This document shows positions 52,001-60,979 of a stretch of 64,000 bases of DNA, piece after piece. The translations under genes were made by a program, and so were the position numbers. Position 1 is the stretch's first letter. The number at the start of each line of letters is the position of its first letter. The notes beneath the pieces are model-generated. The model was not told the origin of the DNA. It saw only the letters and a list, made by a program, of their open reading frames with translations, and searched no databases. This DNA is from Hofstenia miamia. Lineage: Eukaryota > Xenacoelomorpha > Acoela > Hofsteniidae. The stretch lies in assembly GCA_900660155.1 (NCBI GenBank), contig CABFPE010000004.1, positions 2,294,518 to 2,358,517 on the forward strand. The letters are read 5' to 3'.

Positions 52001-55000
52001 GAACTTATTTGCTACACTTTTAATAACTGATGTAATATCATTTGGCAGTTCATTCGTGACACTAACTCAAAATTCGCCATTTTTGAGTTGTCATTTTTGA
52101 AGAGAGGGTGCGGTTTGTAATTATGATTTTGGTACTTTTGGTATTTTATTCCATCCTACTATTAATAATTGGTAGCACAATTTTAATACTGGTGAACTTG
52201 CCAACATTTAAAATAACCATCAGGATTGTAATTAATCGAAGTCATAAAATGGTCAAAAGTACAAATTACAAAGGAACATGCAATCCTGAGATAACTCAAT
52301 GTTTCTCGACAATAGTAGACCAACATGCAAAATAGTATTATTGCTAACGGTAGCTATCCCTCAAAGATTTAATCTACAAAGAGATATAGATATTTTGCTA
52401 TCTTAAAAGTCAAAATTGAAAACTAGTTGATTAATTTGTATCTATGAATTTCTATGAATTTTTTAGATACACTCGAAGTCAAATTTAATTTTTTGATTTT
52501 ATATTTGAGTTTAATAGATCTTAACAGATTTAGAATGTTTTTTTAATTATTAACTTCTATAAGAATATGGGTTTCATGTATAATCAACTAAAAGTTTGCC
52601 TCATTTGACGCTGTTCAATTGTAAATTGATTGCTTCAAAATTTAGGGGCGCATTAATAAAACCATGGATATTCACAGAAATAGCAGAAAGACGCGTATGG
52701 GACATTAGGTCATCAGAACGGTTAGACATTCTTCGCCGCTTTTCTAATTATGGCTTGGAACATTGGGGGTCGGATACCACTGGCGTTGAGAAGACTAGAC
52801 GATTCCTACTTGAATGGCTCTCATTTTTGTGCAGGTACACATTAATTNGCTTCTGGCAGCCAATTTTGTGGAAAAAGCACTCTTTGTGCGTTAAAATGCA
52901 GGCCGTCTCTACCCAAATTTATGCATTTGGAAAAACTACTAGGAGACCAAATACTTTATTTATCAATTTGCAGTATGTTTAATTTTTCAAAAAAATGTGT
53001 TAATTATTTGAGCCCGTAAATTTTGACGAAAACCGTACGGGCCGGACCCTAGAACATACTTATTTTTTTACGATTACCATTGCTGAGTAGTTTGTTTTGC
53101 TCTCTGTCTTCAAAAGTGACACAAGTAAAAATAGCACAACAAAATGCAACACTTTTANACAGCTAATATCAAACCTTGACTGTCTTTAGGCAAAAAAATT
53201 ATCATTGTGAATTGTCAAATGTATTGATTGAATTTTTAATTGGTTGAAAAGTGGCAATTGCATCCTCTCACAAAGTTGTTTGTTCCCTTTTTGCATTCTA
53301 TTTCGGTTTTTTATTTGTTTAAAATTTCTAAAATGTATAGTTGAATTGTTCGTTTATAATGATGCGAAACAATTAGCACGACGTATTAAGGATGTTTTAA
53401 AAAAATTGTTGATGTCTATAAAACGTCTTTAATTAATTGACTATTTTTTAACAATTTATTGTACGATAATGGTAATTTTCTTTGAATATTTTTAAATAAC
53501 TCTTCGACTTTTTGTTTTATTGCAGAAGTTTTGCAGTTTACCGAATTTGCTCCCTTGGAGAATCAATTACTTCAACCATCAAATTCTTTATTTTGCCTGC
53601 TCTTTTTTCTGTTGCTGCATTGCTCTCAGTTATTGCAGTGGTAGTTCCATTACTTTCTTCAAACCAACTAGAAGTTGCTAGTTGTTGTTTCGTGACAGTA
53701 TTCGTAATCTACATCGAAAAACGAATACACTGTGTCTTATCACAAAAAACTCGTATGGTTGTATGTTTTAATTAGTAATTCAAATCGGCAAACTACTTTT
53801 GAAAGTTAAATATCCCAGGTTTTACTAAGTATGTACTACGTATTCTTTTGTCCAAAATGAATAATATTTAATCTATATGTATTTACTTTACTGCCATTCA
53901 TTATTATACTTAGCAAGAGGGAACTAAACTTTTTAAGATTGCAGTTTTGTCCTACTTTTTAGTATTGAAAAGGAATATTTTGTATATCTTAATCTTAAGA
54001 ATGTAAAATGGATTGAACGCTTATTTTTCACTTCATCATCTTAGCATTGGAAATCGGCAAACTACTTTTGAAAGTTAAATATCCCAGGTTTTACTAAGTA
54101 TGTACTACGTATTCTTTTGTCCAAAATGAATAATATTTAATCTATATGTATTTACTTTACTGCCATTCATTATTATACTTAGCAAGAGGGAACTAAACTT
54201 TTTAAGATTGCAGTTTTGTCCTACTTTTTAGTATTGAAAAGGAATATTTTGTATATCTTAATCTTAAGAATGTAAAATGGATTGAACGCTTATTTTTCAC
54301 TTCATCATCTTAGCATTGGAAATCGGCAAACTACTTTTGAAAGTTAAATATCCCAGGTTTTACTAAGTATGTACTACGTATTCTTTTGTCCAAAATGAAT
54401 AATATTTAATCTATATGTATTTACTTTACTGCCATTCATTATTATACTTAGCAAGAGGGAACTAAACTTTTTAAGATTGCAGTTTTGTCCTACTTTTTAG
54501 TATTGAAAAGGAATATTTTGTATATCTTAATCTTAAGAATGTAAAATGGATTGAACGCTTATTTTTCACTTCATCATCTTAGCATTGGAAATCGGCAAAC
54601 TACTTTTGAAAGTTAAATATCCCAGGTTTTACTAAGTATGTACTACGTATTCTTTTGTCCAAAATGAATAATATTTAATCTATATGTATTTACTTTACTG
54701 CCATTCATTATTATACTTAGCAAGAGGGAACTAAACTTTTTAAGATTGCAGTTTTGTCCTACTTTTTAGTATTGAAAAGGAATATTTTGTATATCTTAAT
54801 CTTAAGAATGTAAAATGGATTGAACGCTTATTTTTCACTTCATCATCTTAGCATTGGAAATCGGCAAACTACTTTTGAAAGTTAAATATCCCAGGTTTTA
54901 CTAAGTATGTACTACGTATTCTTTTGTCCAAAATGAATAATATTTAATCTATATGTATTTACTTTACTGCCATTCATTATTATACTTAGCAAGAGGGAAC

Positions 55001-58000
55001 TAAACTTTTTAAGATTGCAGTTTTGTCCTACTTTTTAGTATTGAAAAGGAATATTTTGTATATCTTAATCTTAAGAATGTAAAATGGATTGAACGCTTAT
55101 TTTTCACTTCATCATCTTAGCATTGGAAATCGGCAAACTACTTTTGAAAGTTAAATATCCCAGGTTTTACTAAGTATGTACTACGTATTCTTTTGTCCAA
55201 AATGAATAATATTTAATCTATATGTATTTACTTTACTGCCATTCATTATTATACTTAGCAAGAGGGAACTAAACTTTTTAAGATTGCAGTTTTGTCCTAC
55301 TTTTTAGTATTGAAAAGGAATATTTTGTATATCTTAATCTTAAGAATGTAAAATGGATTGAACGCTTATTTTTCACTTCATCATCTTAGCATTGGAAAAC
55401 TAATAAAATGTATTAAGCAAAGCTGCAAATAAAATAAGAGAAGCTATGCATATTTTGGCAATTAAAATATTTAGTAAATTTTCAAAAAATTTCCCAGTGT
55501 TTTTATATTAAATTCGGTAATAATGATCGAAAAATTGCTTGTATAATATCGTATGCATTGAAAATTAGCGACTTAAATTTTCGCCGTAAAAAACTTACAA
55601 AGCATTTCATAACGTGCAATTTTCATTCTCGAGGAAAAGTTACGCATTCTTTTAAGGGTAGTTTGGAAAACAAATTATTCGCGCATATAAAATTTTTTCA
55701 AGAAAAGTTAAATGAAAAATTATATCCATGGTCTTAGTGATATACCGCAATATTTGCAACTGGGTTCATTGCTATTTATTGATTTTATTAGTGACTCCCC
55801 CTACATTTCTTCCATTCTCTATCAGGGGCGTACGCAGGATTTTCTGCCGGGGGAAATCTTAGTCATGACGAAAAAGTTTGAAAATGCTGAGAAAAGAGAC
55901 CCTAAAATGCATTCCACGACCTTAGAATTAAATTTTTATTTTTTTACTGAAATTTTTTTGATTTATCCAGTCAAAATCACAAAAACAAAAAAGTAAAACA
56001 AAAAAGCACCTACAGAAAAATATATAAGAAGTCACTTAAGTTTATTTTTCTTAGCTGATCTAATCACCAACAGCTCGTTTATGTTCTTTTTTGTCAACTT
56101 TATTCGCTTTGTTGTAATCGTGTTCCTTATGGCGTTGCTAAATCGTTCAGATTGTGGTTTCTATTCCAAGGTAACAACGTGCAATGATTTTTAGGTATGA
56201 AAATGAGGAATCCTTCCAGAAATTTAGCAAGTTAAATTTAGCCTTGTCGATGCACAATGTAGATACATATGACATATACTTTTCAAGTTCATTTGCCGAT
56301 TGTAGCTGCATAATGGGTTTCGCTATCTGAGTTGGAATCAAAAAATGTACGTGATTTAGCTGATGTTTTGGCTTTCTTGCTTGGAGTACATGCAGTGATG
56401 CTAAGTTGTTCAAGATGACGCAGTATTTGTTGTTTTGAAATCCGTTTTGATTTTACATAAATTCGATGATAATGTCGTGGTTCAAGTGAGGTTGCTATAA
56501 AGTGATAAGCAGTTAACTTCCGCATACATTTTCATGTACAAATCGTGTCAAGTCATTTCACAACTCATTACATCCATCATCGTCTTGAGAATTGTTAAGC
56601 TTTCGAAGTAATTTTTGGTTCACGGGTATGACGAGATTAATTCTTTAGAGAGAATAGGGGTAGCATGCACAAAACAAATTAGAATTGATAAGAGCGACTT
56701 TATGAATGGTCGTTTTAAAGATGACAGTTTATCAAAATAATCTTTTTCGCACAAAATTCGTTTAACACTGTCTTTTTAGTGTCAATTGACATTAGCATAT
56801 AATAAGTATTCCACCGTGTTGGGCATTTCTGCTTCAATTTATGTTCAAACTGTTTATTTAAGCCACTTTGCTTAAAATAGCGGACAATTTCTTTGGCTGA
56901 TATTAAGCTGCATATTAAAATATTTGATGGAGAAAGTGCTGTTCTCAGCGCAAGATTGACGATCAAAAACAGATTCCACAGAAGCAACAAATTTAGAGTC
57001 ACTATCAGTCGTACAAACTGGTGTACCAGGTAAAGGGTTAATATCACAAAATGGCTTAAGCTTAAGTTTCAAATCTGTCATAATGTTATGAGCATGCTTA
57101 GACTGCATTTGGTATGCACTAACTGATATGGTTCCTGATTTTTTACTGAAATTCTCATCGATAAACGAAATGTTTATTGCGGTATAATGATCTTGTGTAT
57201 ATTTCGATGTCCATTGATCAAACTGAAATGCCATATTGGAGACATTTAATAAAATTCATTCTGCTGAAAGCTTCTGTGCTAAGTTGAAGCAAAAAGTGCT
57301 AGAAAGCTGAACATCAATATTCTGTTGAGGTAGCTTGTCTCATTTTTATGAGTTGTTGGTGGAGCTCGACTCTAATAAACGTTGAGCTTCTGCGGTTGTT
57401 ATTATCGCTTTATTATACCTTGAAATTACATTTTTTGTGAAAAAATTGACGAAACAGTAAAATTCATGTTGTCTGAAGTACGATTTTCCTAATAAATTTT
57501 TGGTAAACATTATGGAATAATGTAAAAATAAGTATAACGTTAGACTGTCTGCAGTAGTGAGTTGCCTGGTATATCTCAATGATCTGAAGCAGAGATGGAA
57601 TCGGGTCGAGAGTTTAAATCCTGACCAGACCCGAACTCAAAATGAAAATTTTAACCAGATTTCAGCCCGAATTTCAAAAATCAAGCATTGAATTGATAAA
57701 AATTGTTTAAATGTCTACCTAAAATATATTTTTTTTGATGTTTTGAAAAGGAATTTAGTATTTCTAAGACCTTCTATGGTGTCAGCTACCAGTGAGGAGC
57801 GTCTTGCAGTTACAGAATCCCGCACCAAGAGAAGTCTCTCTTAGATCGACCAGGTGCCTCTTTAAAAACAAATCGAGGTGAAAATCTTTTTATTTCAAAA
57901 GATAATTCATTCATGAAATACAAGCAGATGCATGATAAAATAAATGTCTATAAATGGAAAACACTAGTTTTTTTTGTTCAAGTTATTCGTGCTGCTTATT

Positions 58001-60938
58001 AGGTTACTTATCTTACCATTATAAACGCCTTGATACGAGTTAGTTCTTTTTAATCCAACTTAATTGTTCGGTAAACAATCTAACACCAAGTTGAAATGTC
58101 CTTGATATACACATTACAATGATCACAAAAAATTCGTATTTTATCTTATTAAACCTAAGAAGACATTTTTCCACCCGAACTCAACACATGTTGCTTTGAA
58201 GAACTCAAACCGAACCCGATTCCACCTCTGATCTGAAGACGATTTTGCTCTTCAGGGTGATCAGTCAATGCTATAAATGTCGGACACTCGGCTACCTAGA
58301 AATATCAAATAATGCTACTCCTGAATATCCCTCATTTTCTTATAAAGCTCATGTCTGTTTGTAGCATACCATACGTTTTCGGAAGGAAACGTGTGGGAAT
58401 GAATGAAACCCAGGCTGAAGCTAGCGTCAAAAGGCGAAGGAACTTCTTCATATGTTTCGCGTAACATGAATTGTTTTAACTTCGAACCACTATCATGCGA
58501 CTTACAATTTAATATACATTAGTTTTTGTTATCAATGCTTAAAGAGGGAGAAACAATTAAATTCCCCAAGATATTAATATTATTACGACAACAATGAGAT
58601 CTTAAATCAGCAAAGTGACTATGATAATCAACGGCAAGCTGTTTATACGTTTCAAGAAACTGTAATTTCATAATTGAATCTTTCTTTCCTCGGTTATTTG
58701 CGCAGCTTCGCCCATATTGCATTTTGCACCACTGTGAGAATATTTATTGAACTGTCAGTAAGTTTTTTAGTCATTTGTTACAAAGTTATTCTTATTTATC
58801 TATTTTAGAATTAGGAAGCTTATTAGCAGTTAAGCCAAATATTTCATTCAAGAAAATTTATAGAACTGGAAAGCGCATGCAATAATTAAAAAAATATTGT
58901 TGATGTTATACATTTGAATCTTGTGCATCTGAACCAGTGTTCTAGATTCATAAAACCTTATCAGTTGCCCAAGACAATTTATTTAAAAGTTGAATAAATT
59001 AATAATGAATAAATGATTGATTACAATTTCTTCACTAAATTTCATTGATTTGAATTAGTGAGTTATTTTTGTTTAGATATATTCCTGTTGACTTGCTCGA
59101 AGTATTGCCTCAAAAAATTAACGACAGACCTCCAGAATTCTTTGGTCGTGATGATTTGGAAACCCTGATGTGCAGTCGCAATTGTAAAGATTGGGTTAAA
59201 ATTAGGTTTGATCATTTTAGTAAAATATTTCGCATGGTTTTTTCAAGAAAATGTACAATTAACATTAATTTTGCTTACAAATATTGTTTACATAAGAATA
59301 TTTCTCAATATAACGTGGTAATTTAAAAGCATTATATTTAAAAAGTATTTTGAAAATGTTAGCAGGAGCATTCTTCTCTTCCTCTATATATTTCAAAATT
59401 TAAAAATATTTAGATTTTTTTTCAAAAGTAGAAATATATGTATTGCTTGCCTGGGTTTTATCGAATATTGAATGAGTCAATACCAACTATGTGTATTTAT
59501 CGAAGGTGATGTCAGAAATTTATTCATAAATACTCAATTGCTTATATTATCGCTTTATCTCTTTGTGTCACAATTGATATAACCATTGAGCAGTACACTT
59601 GCTTCACTGGAACGGACATTAATCATTATCTTCCCCATATTTTGTAGGCCTTTAAATTGGAGCAGGGTATGTCCTTGTTGTATTCTTGCCTGATATTGTC
59701 CTATTGTTATTATATTTTGAGAGTTGACTTCGCACTTTTTGTGATGCTCCCAATGTCATGATTGTATATAATTCCTGGAGTGTTTTTAAGGTTTTGTATC
59801 GTTTTGTCTATAATATAAACTTGTAGATTTTCATAGGTCTCAATTTAGTTAAAAGTTCTTTAACTAAGTTAATTTTATGAAGTTCGAAACAATTTTTAGT
59901 ATTTTTTCAAAACGATGTATTTTGTCTTGTTTATGAAGATCGACTTTTCCTCATCAACCTCAATAAGATATTCATTTTTATCAACTAAATGAAAATGCTA
60001 TATCTTTCTGCGAAACATGCTGTAAGAATGATGAGAAACCCAAGTGTTTTCTGAAACTCAGATGTAACTAAGCTTGAGTTTTGAGAACCCTGGAGGATTA
60101 CCAAAGAATAATATCTAGCCAGCCCACGTTTGTGAAGAGTTGAATTTTAAGATTAGATGTAGCATATAAACCGTAAGTATGTCTGAAAATATTAACTCAC
60201 AAACTAGCCCTGGCCCACCACTTCAAGTTTGGTGCAACCTATGCGTATACAGACGCTCTTTCATCTCTTCTAAAACTGTAATAGTGAAAATGTATCCAAC
60301 TTTTTTAAAACTATAGCACCTAAAACTAATTCGTGTTCACATTTAGAATTTTTATCTAAATTTCTTTTAAGTTTTGAAAATTCAGAAAAGGTAATTTAAA
60401 TTAGCTATTTTTCAAGCATATCAGAATACTTTCGTATTAACCTCAAACCGCTTATTTTTCCTTGAAAATAGCAAACTCTTTTGTTCATTATATTCTACAA
60501 TTTCCGCCAAGCCTATTTGGATTTTCTCACATTTATGTTTAAGTGTGCTTTTCTATTGTGAAAAATTGGCATGGAAATTATTTGTTTTTTAATACACTAA
60601 CATGGCATTTTTCAGTGGAACGTCCGATTTTTACAAAAACATTTAAATTGTTCCCATACTTTCTGTTCAGATAATAGTGTTCTACCGTCAATTGCAGCAA
60701 CGAACTTCAACGACTTTGTCTTTGTCAATAGATGACCCAAGTCCCATCATTGGGGGACGAGCCACCACGGCAACTCATTACTTTACACTATCTATTCATA
60801 TGCATTTTAATCACACTGTCATTAAGTTCTGTTTTTTATTATTAGTTTATTGAAAATATTTTTAGTGAAATGCTGTTAGGAAAAGTACCCGACAATTTCC
60901 AGTTTGAGCCAAAACACAAAGCCAACTCGTATGCATAA
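36998..60938 (+). CDS. DUS3L: tRNA-dihydrouridine(47) synthase, DUS3L type, 12 exons
   Basis: It is a flavin enzyme that reduces U47 of tRNAs to dihydrouridine with NAD(P)H. Exons: 36998-37026, 37069-37122, 37241-37518, 38080-38396, 43340-43381, 45382-45534, 46806-46991, 47258-47468, 47543-47621, 52646-52834, 59077-59205, 60866-60938. All junctions are GT-AG and all phases join, giving 579 residues (human DUS3L, from memory, is about 650). Residues 58-77 (C-x8-C-x5-C-x3-H) and 97-118 (C-x8-C-x5-C-x5-H) are the two CCCH zinc fingers that bind tRNA. The DUS barrel starts at about residue 233 with KLYLAPLTT. 'DLNLGCP' carries the catalytic Cys323, VKMRTG and [10 protein letters not shown] are FMN/tRNA sites, and GVMIGRGAL binds FMN phosphate. 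The C-terminus ([10 protein letters not shown]) matches the human ending. The start is the only Met that fits exon 1. Confidence 0.93.
37069..37122 (+). CDS. DUS3L: DUS3L exon 2
   Basis: Reads [17 protein letters not shown]. Acceptor TATTTAG, donor AG|GTACAT. Confidence 0.7.
37241..37518 (+). CDS. DUS3L: DUS3L exon 3: both CCCH zinc fingers
   Basis: Starts at the first of two neighbouring acceptors (ATTTAG|TTCAATTACAG); use of the second would hit a stop at once. It carries a Lys-rich [13 protein letters not shown] linker and the zinc fingers [10 protein letters not shown] and [10 protein letters not shown]. Confidence 0.9.
38080..38396 (+). CDS. DUS3L: DUS3L exon 4: linker
   Basis: Encodes the variable linker between zinc fingers and barrel ('[20 protein letters not shown]', corresponding to the human LDKALQQQLRKR region). 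It ends in phase 0 at KK|GTACAA, just before the intron holding the F-box gene. Confidence 0.9.
39808..41238 (+). CDS. F-box and leucine-rich-repeat protein (FBXL type), nested in DUS3L intron 4
   Basis: The product has 476 residues, intronless. Residues 3-48 are an F-box: '[20 protein letters not shown]' then VCWNWYTL and PRLWKKVSI, the helices that bind SKP1. Residues about 85-330 carry Cys-type LRRs of about 26 residues: [20 protein letters not shown], then '[20 protein letters not shown]', [13 protein letters not shown], then NGLESLSK-type units. Further, more irregular units run to about 460. Such proteins are substrate receptors of SCF ubiquitin ligases; the substrate is not predictable. 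The gene lies wholly between DUS3L exons 4 and 5 on the same strand. AATAAA occurs at about 41622. The lack of introns in an otherwise intron-bearing region suggests a retroposed or naturally compact gene. The frame is fully open, so it is probably functional. Confidence 0.88.
   Translation: MVSSVPDEIWLFIFSYLPTITICKIISKVCWNWYTLSFDPRLWKKVSISKRDLNLQRCSFVGLLSNRDLSMAKYISLFNQKITDDMLKDLIETSHNIGSLSLSYCNELTDEGVSHISNLSKLKNLDISGCSALTDKSVINIITHSHEIERLCVNNCDQLTNQFLYALWHLQNLSHLNIRNLQRLSNDGLESLSKNAKKLSHLELNYCPLYFTSETLCLLKFSQLYSVELSSLPADNDASLLCFTNNNPSLKVMKLVDCKILGTFIHRSNLHKLEILSCNNLSKNFYEYFRNYNSNTCLDELKVTVNNRCHFDNSFSNVKKLSIRFSSRSVLNLSDTLTKYHLIRSENLVGLALWHDHHSIRQDSIEIVLASCKNLVRFSIERVYIWSSLKLDLVPNFSIRYLTAYSLANIDELLFEKLSIALPNLCSANFNCNSELTLRMLKCFLKYSTHLQKLNLRICPIPHNEIVDLKLQYRLT
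41239..43339. other. Rest of DUS3L intron 4
   Basis: 3' flank of the F-box gene, then a Penelope scrap (41660-41782), then AT-rich sequence with nothing I can assign. Confidence 0.6.
41660..41782 (-). mobile_element. Penelope-like GIY-YIG scrap
   Basis: The minus strand reads VVYKL, one break, then '[20 protein letters not shown]', a GIY-YIG fragment (YVGRT for YIGET). It is more diverged from the other two than they are from each other. A (GA)n run adjoins at about 41788-41800. Confidence 0.5.
43340..43381 (+). CDS. DUS3L: DUS3L exon 5: 42-nt microexon
   Basis: Encodes [14 protein letters not shown], the first strand of the barrel. It is in phase 0 on both sides, 2-5 kb from its neighbours, with acceptor ATATTTAG and donor ACG|GTAATA. 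Confidence 0.9.
43682..44110. other. G+C-rich patches, possible hAT subterminal region
   Basis: At 43690-43765 and 44030-44100 short words such as GCCGCC, CAGCCGGC and GCCCGCCGACC cluster in otherwise AT-rich DNA. Such patches mark the ends of hAT elements elsewhere in this window, but no matching termini or target duplication were found here. Confidence 0.3.
44758..45329. mobile_element. Non-autonomous hAT element in DUS3L intron 5
   Basis: Left end CAGAGTTGGAACGGCGCCGG and right end CCGGTTCCAACTCTG are inverted repeats. The element is flanked on both sides by a perfect 8-bp duplication TTCTTCAC (44750-44757 and 45330-45337), the hAT signature. The 572-bp interior holds no transposase. G+C-rich subterminal words follow the left end. 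It sits about 50 bp before the exon 6 acceptor. Confidence 0.9.
45382..45534 (+). CDS. DUS3L: DUS3L exon 6
   Basis: [20 protein letters not shown] through EKLFGVQ, nearly identical in pattern to human GNLPFRRIC...[12 protein letters not shown]. Confidence 0.95.
46806..46991 (+). CDS. DUS3L: DUS3L exon 7: catalytic Cys
   Basis: Contains [20 protein letters not shown]. The donor is TCT|GTAACT at 46992, not the earlier GT at 46981, because only this choice keeps the same spacing to VTVKMRTG as in human. Confidence 0.93.
47258..47468 (+). CDS. DUS3L: DUS3L exon 8
   Basis: [10 protein letters not shown], then [19 protein letters not shown]. It ends inside the conserved FFGNGD (phase 1). Confidence 0.95.
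47543..47621 (+). CDS. DUS3L: DUS3L exon 9
   Basis: [20 protein letters not shown] then GVMIGR; it ends in phase 2 inside the Arg codon of IGRGA. Intron 8 is only 74 nt. Confidence 0.95.
47744..47925. repeat. Fold-back (inverted repeat) within the hAT element
   Basis: TGTTTACACG (47747-47756) pairs with CGTGTAAACA (47913-47922), and AAGACA pairs with TGTCTT further in. It may be a small MITE or hAT subterminal repeats. Confidence 0.5.
48190..50340 (+). mobile_element. Dead LINE inserted in the hAT element
   Basis: RT text in several frames: [13 protein letters not shown] (about 48890), '[12 protein letters not shown]' (about 49045), '[20 protein letters not shown]' (motif A, about 49135), '[17 protein letters not shown]' (motif C FADD, about 49383) and a WN-LP terminal block (about 50065). 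It has many stops and frame changes. An upstream coiled-coil-like part (48200-48508) may be the end of its linker. The family is Jockey/CR1-like, not the L1-like type of 12.8-13.6 kb. Confidence 0.75.
51623..51931 (+). repeat. First copy of an exact 309-bp block
   Basis: It spans the hAT transposase end, the hAT right terminus and about 100 bp of flank. It is repeated at 52849-53157 with no difference I can see. Confidence 0.85.
52646..52834 (+). CDS. DUS3L: DUS3L exon 10
   Basis: [38 protein letters not shown] and [14 protein letters not shown], the tRNA-contacting helical domain. A duplicated assembly block begins 14 bp after its donor. Confidence 0.95.
52849..53157 (+). repeat. Second copy of the 309-bp block, bounded by single Ns
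   Basis: An N stands at 52848 and another at 53158. The block interrupts DUS3L intron 10 right after exon 10. It is most likely a misassembled patch rather than real DNA. Confidence 0.85.
53159..53781. other. Intron 10 sequence, nothing recognised
   Basis: A frame of 87 codons (53512-53775) contains hydrophobic stretches ('[20 protein letters not shown]'-like), but it has no start context or family and probably arises by chance. Confidence 0.4.
53782..55395 (+). repeat. Tandem array: six 269-bp units
   Basis: Units start at 53782, 54051, 54320, 54589, 54858 and 55127 with the word AAATCGGCAAACTACTTTTG. Each ends CATCATCTTAGCATTGG. The spacing is exactly 269 bp each time and by eye the units are identical. 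The array lies in DUS3L intron 10. No coding frame runs through it. Confidence 0.95.
55823..57580 (-). mobile_element. Dead hAT transposon in DUS3L intron 10 (minus strand)
   Basis: The right-hand terminus CAGGGGCGTACGCAGGATTT at 55823 is a typical hAT end. Minus-strand frames give transposase blocks in order: '[20 protein letters not shown]' (57234), '[20 protein letters not shown]' (about 56850) and a C-terminal [20 protein letters not shown] block (about 56200). Together these are the hAT catalytic and dimerisation regions. Frames change between blocks and stops are present. The opposite terminus was not found. Confidence 0.7.
57590..58230. mobile_element. Non-autonomous hAT element with perfect target duplication
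   Basis: Left end CAGAGATGGAATCGGGT and right end ACCCGATTCCACCTCTG are inverted repeats with one mismatch. ATCTGAAG flanks both sides (57582-57589 and 58231-58238). The 641-bp interior has no transposase. The same CAGAG-TGGAA-CGG pattern starts the element at 44758, so both belong to related families. Confidence 0.92.
58315..58735 (-). pseudogene. Unrecognised interrupted coding stretch (minus strand)
   Basis: One minus-strand frame reads from about 58735 to 58315 with a single in-frame stop (58519-58521). Before it: '[20 protein letters not shown]' and [17 protein letters not shown]. After it: '[20 protein letters not shown]' and [23 protein letters not shown]. Codon use is clearly coding-like. 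More coding-like text ('[20 protein letters not shown]') follows beyond 58315 towards the hAT insertion at 58238/57589. I do not recognise the family. It could be a host gene remnant, or the N-terminal half of the minus-strand transposon that ends at 55823. Confidence 0.35.
59077..59205 (+). CDS. DUS3L: DUS3L exon 11
   Basis: [20 protein letters not shown] then [16 protein letters not shown], matching human YVPVGLLERLPQRINERPP. Confidence 0.95.
59206..60865. other. DUS3L intron 11, nothing recognised
   Basis: AT-rich; no long frames, no element ends. Confidence 0.6.
60866..60938 (+). CDS. DUS3L: DUS3L exon 12 (end)
   Basis: [20 protein letters not shown] then NSYA-stop (TAA 60936-60938). 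Human ends FAFLPKHKANAYK. Confidence 0.95.
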
Positions 60939-60973
60939 AGGATTGTTCCATTCTTTTAGGTGTTTAAATTATG

Positions 60974-60979
60974 AATAAA
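60974..60979 (+). promoter_or_regulatory. DUS3L polyadenylation signal
   Basis: AATAAA lies 36 bp after the DUS3L stop codon. Confidence 0.7.

Noticed and set aside
53512-53775. Hydrophobic 87-residue frame as a small membrane protein
   Set aside because: AT-rich DNA gives such hydrophobic frames by chance. It sits in an intron next to an assembly artefact and lacks any conserved motif.
53782-55395. CRISPR-like array
   Set aside because: The units are 269 bp and directly adjacent with no variable spacers. This is a eukaryotic tandem satellite.
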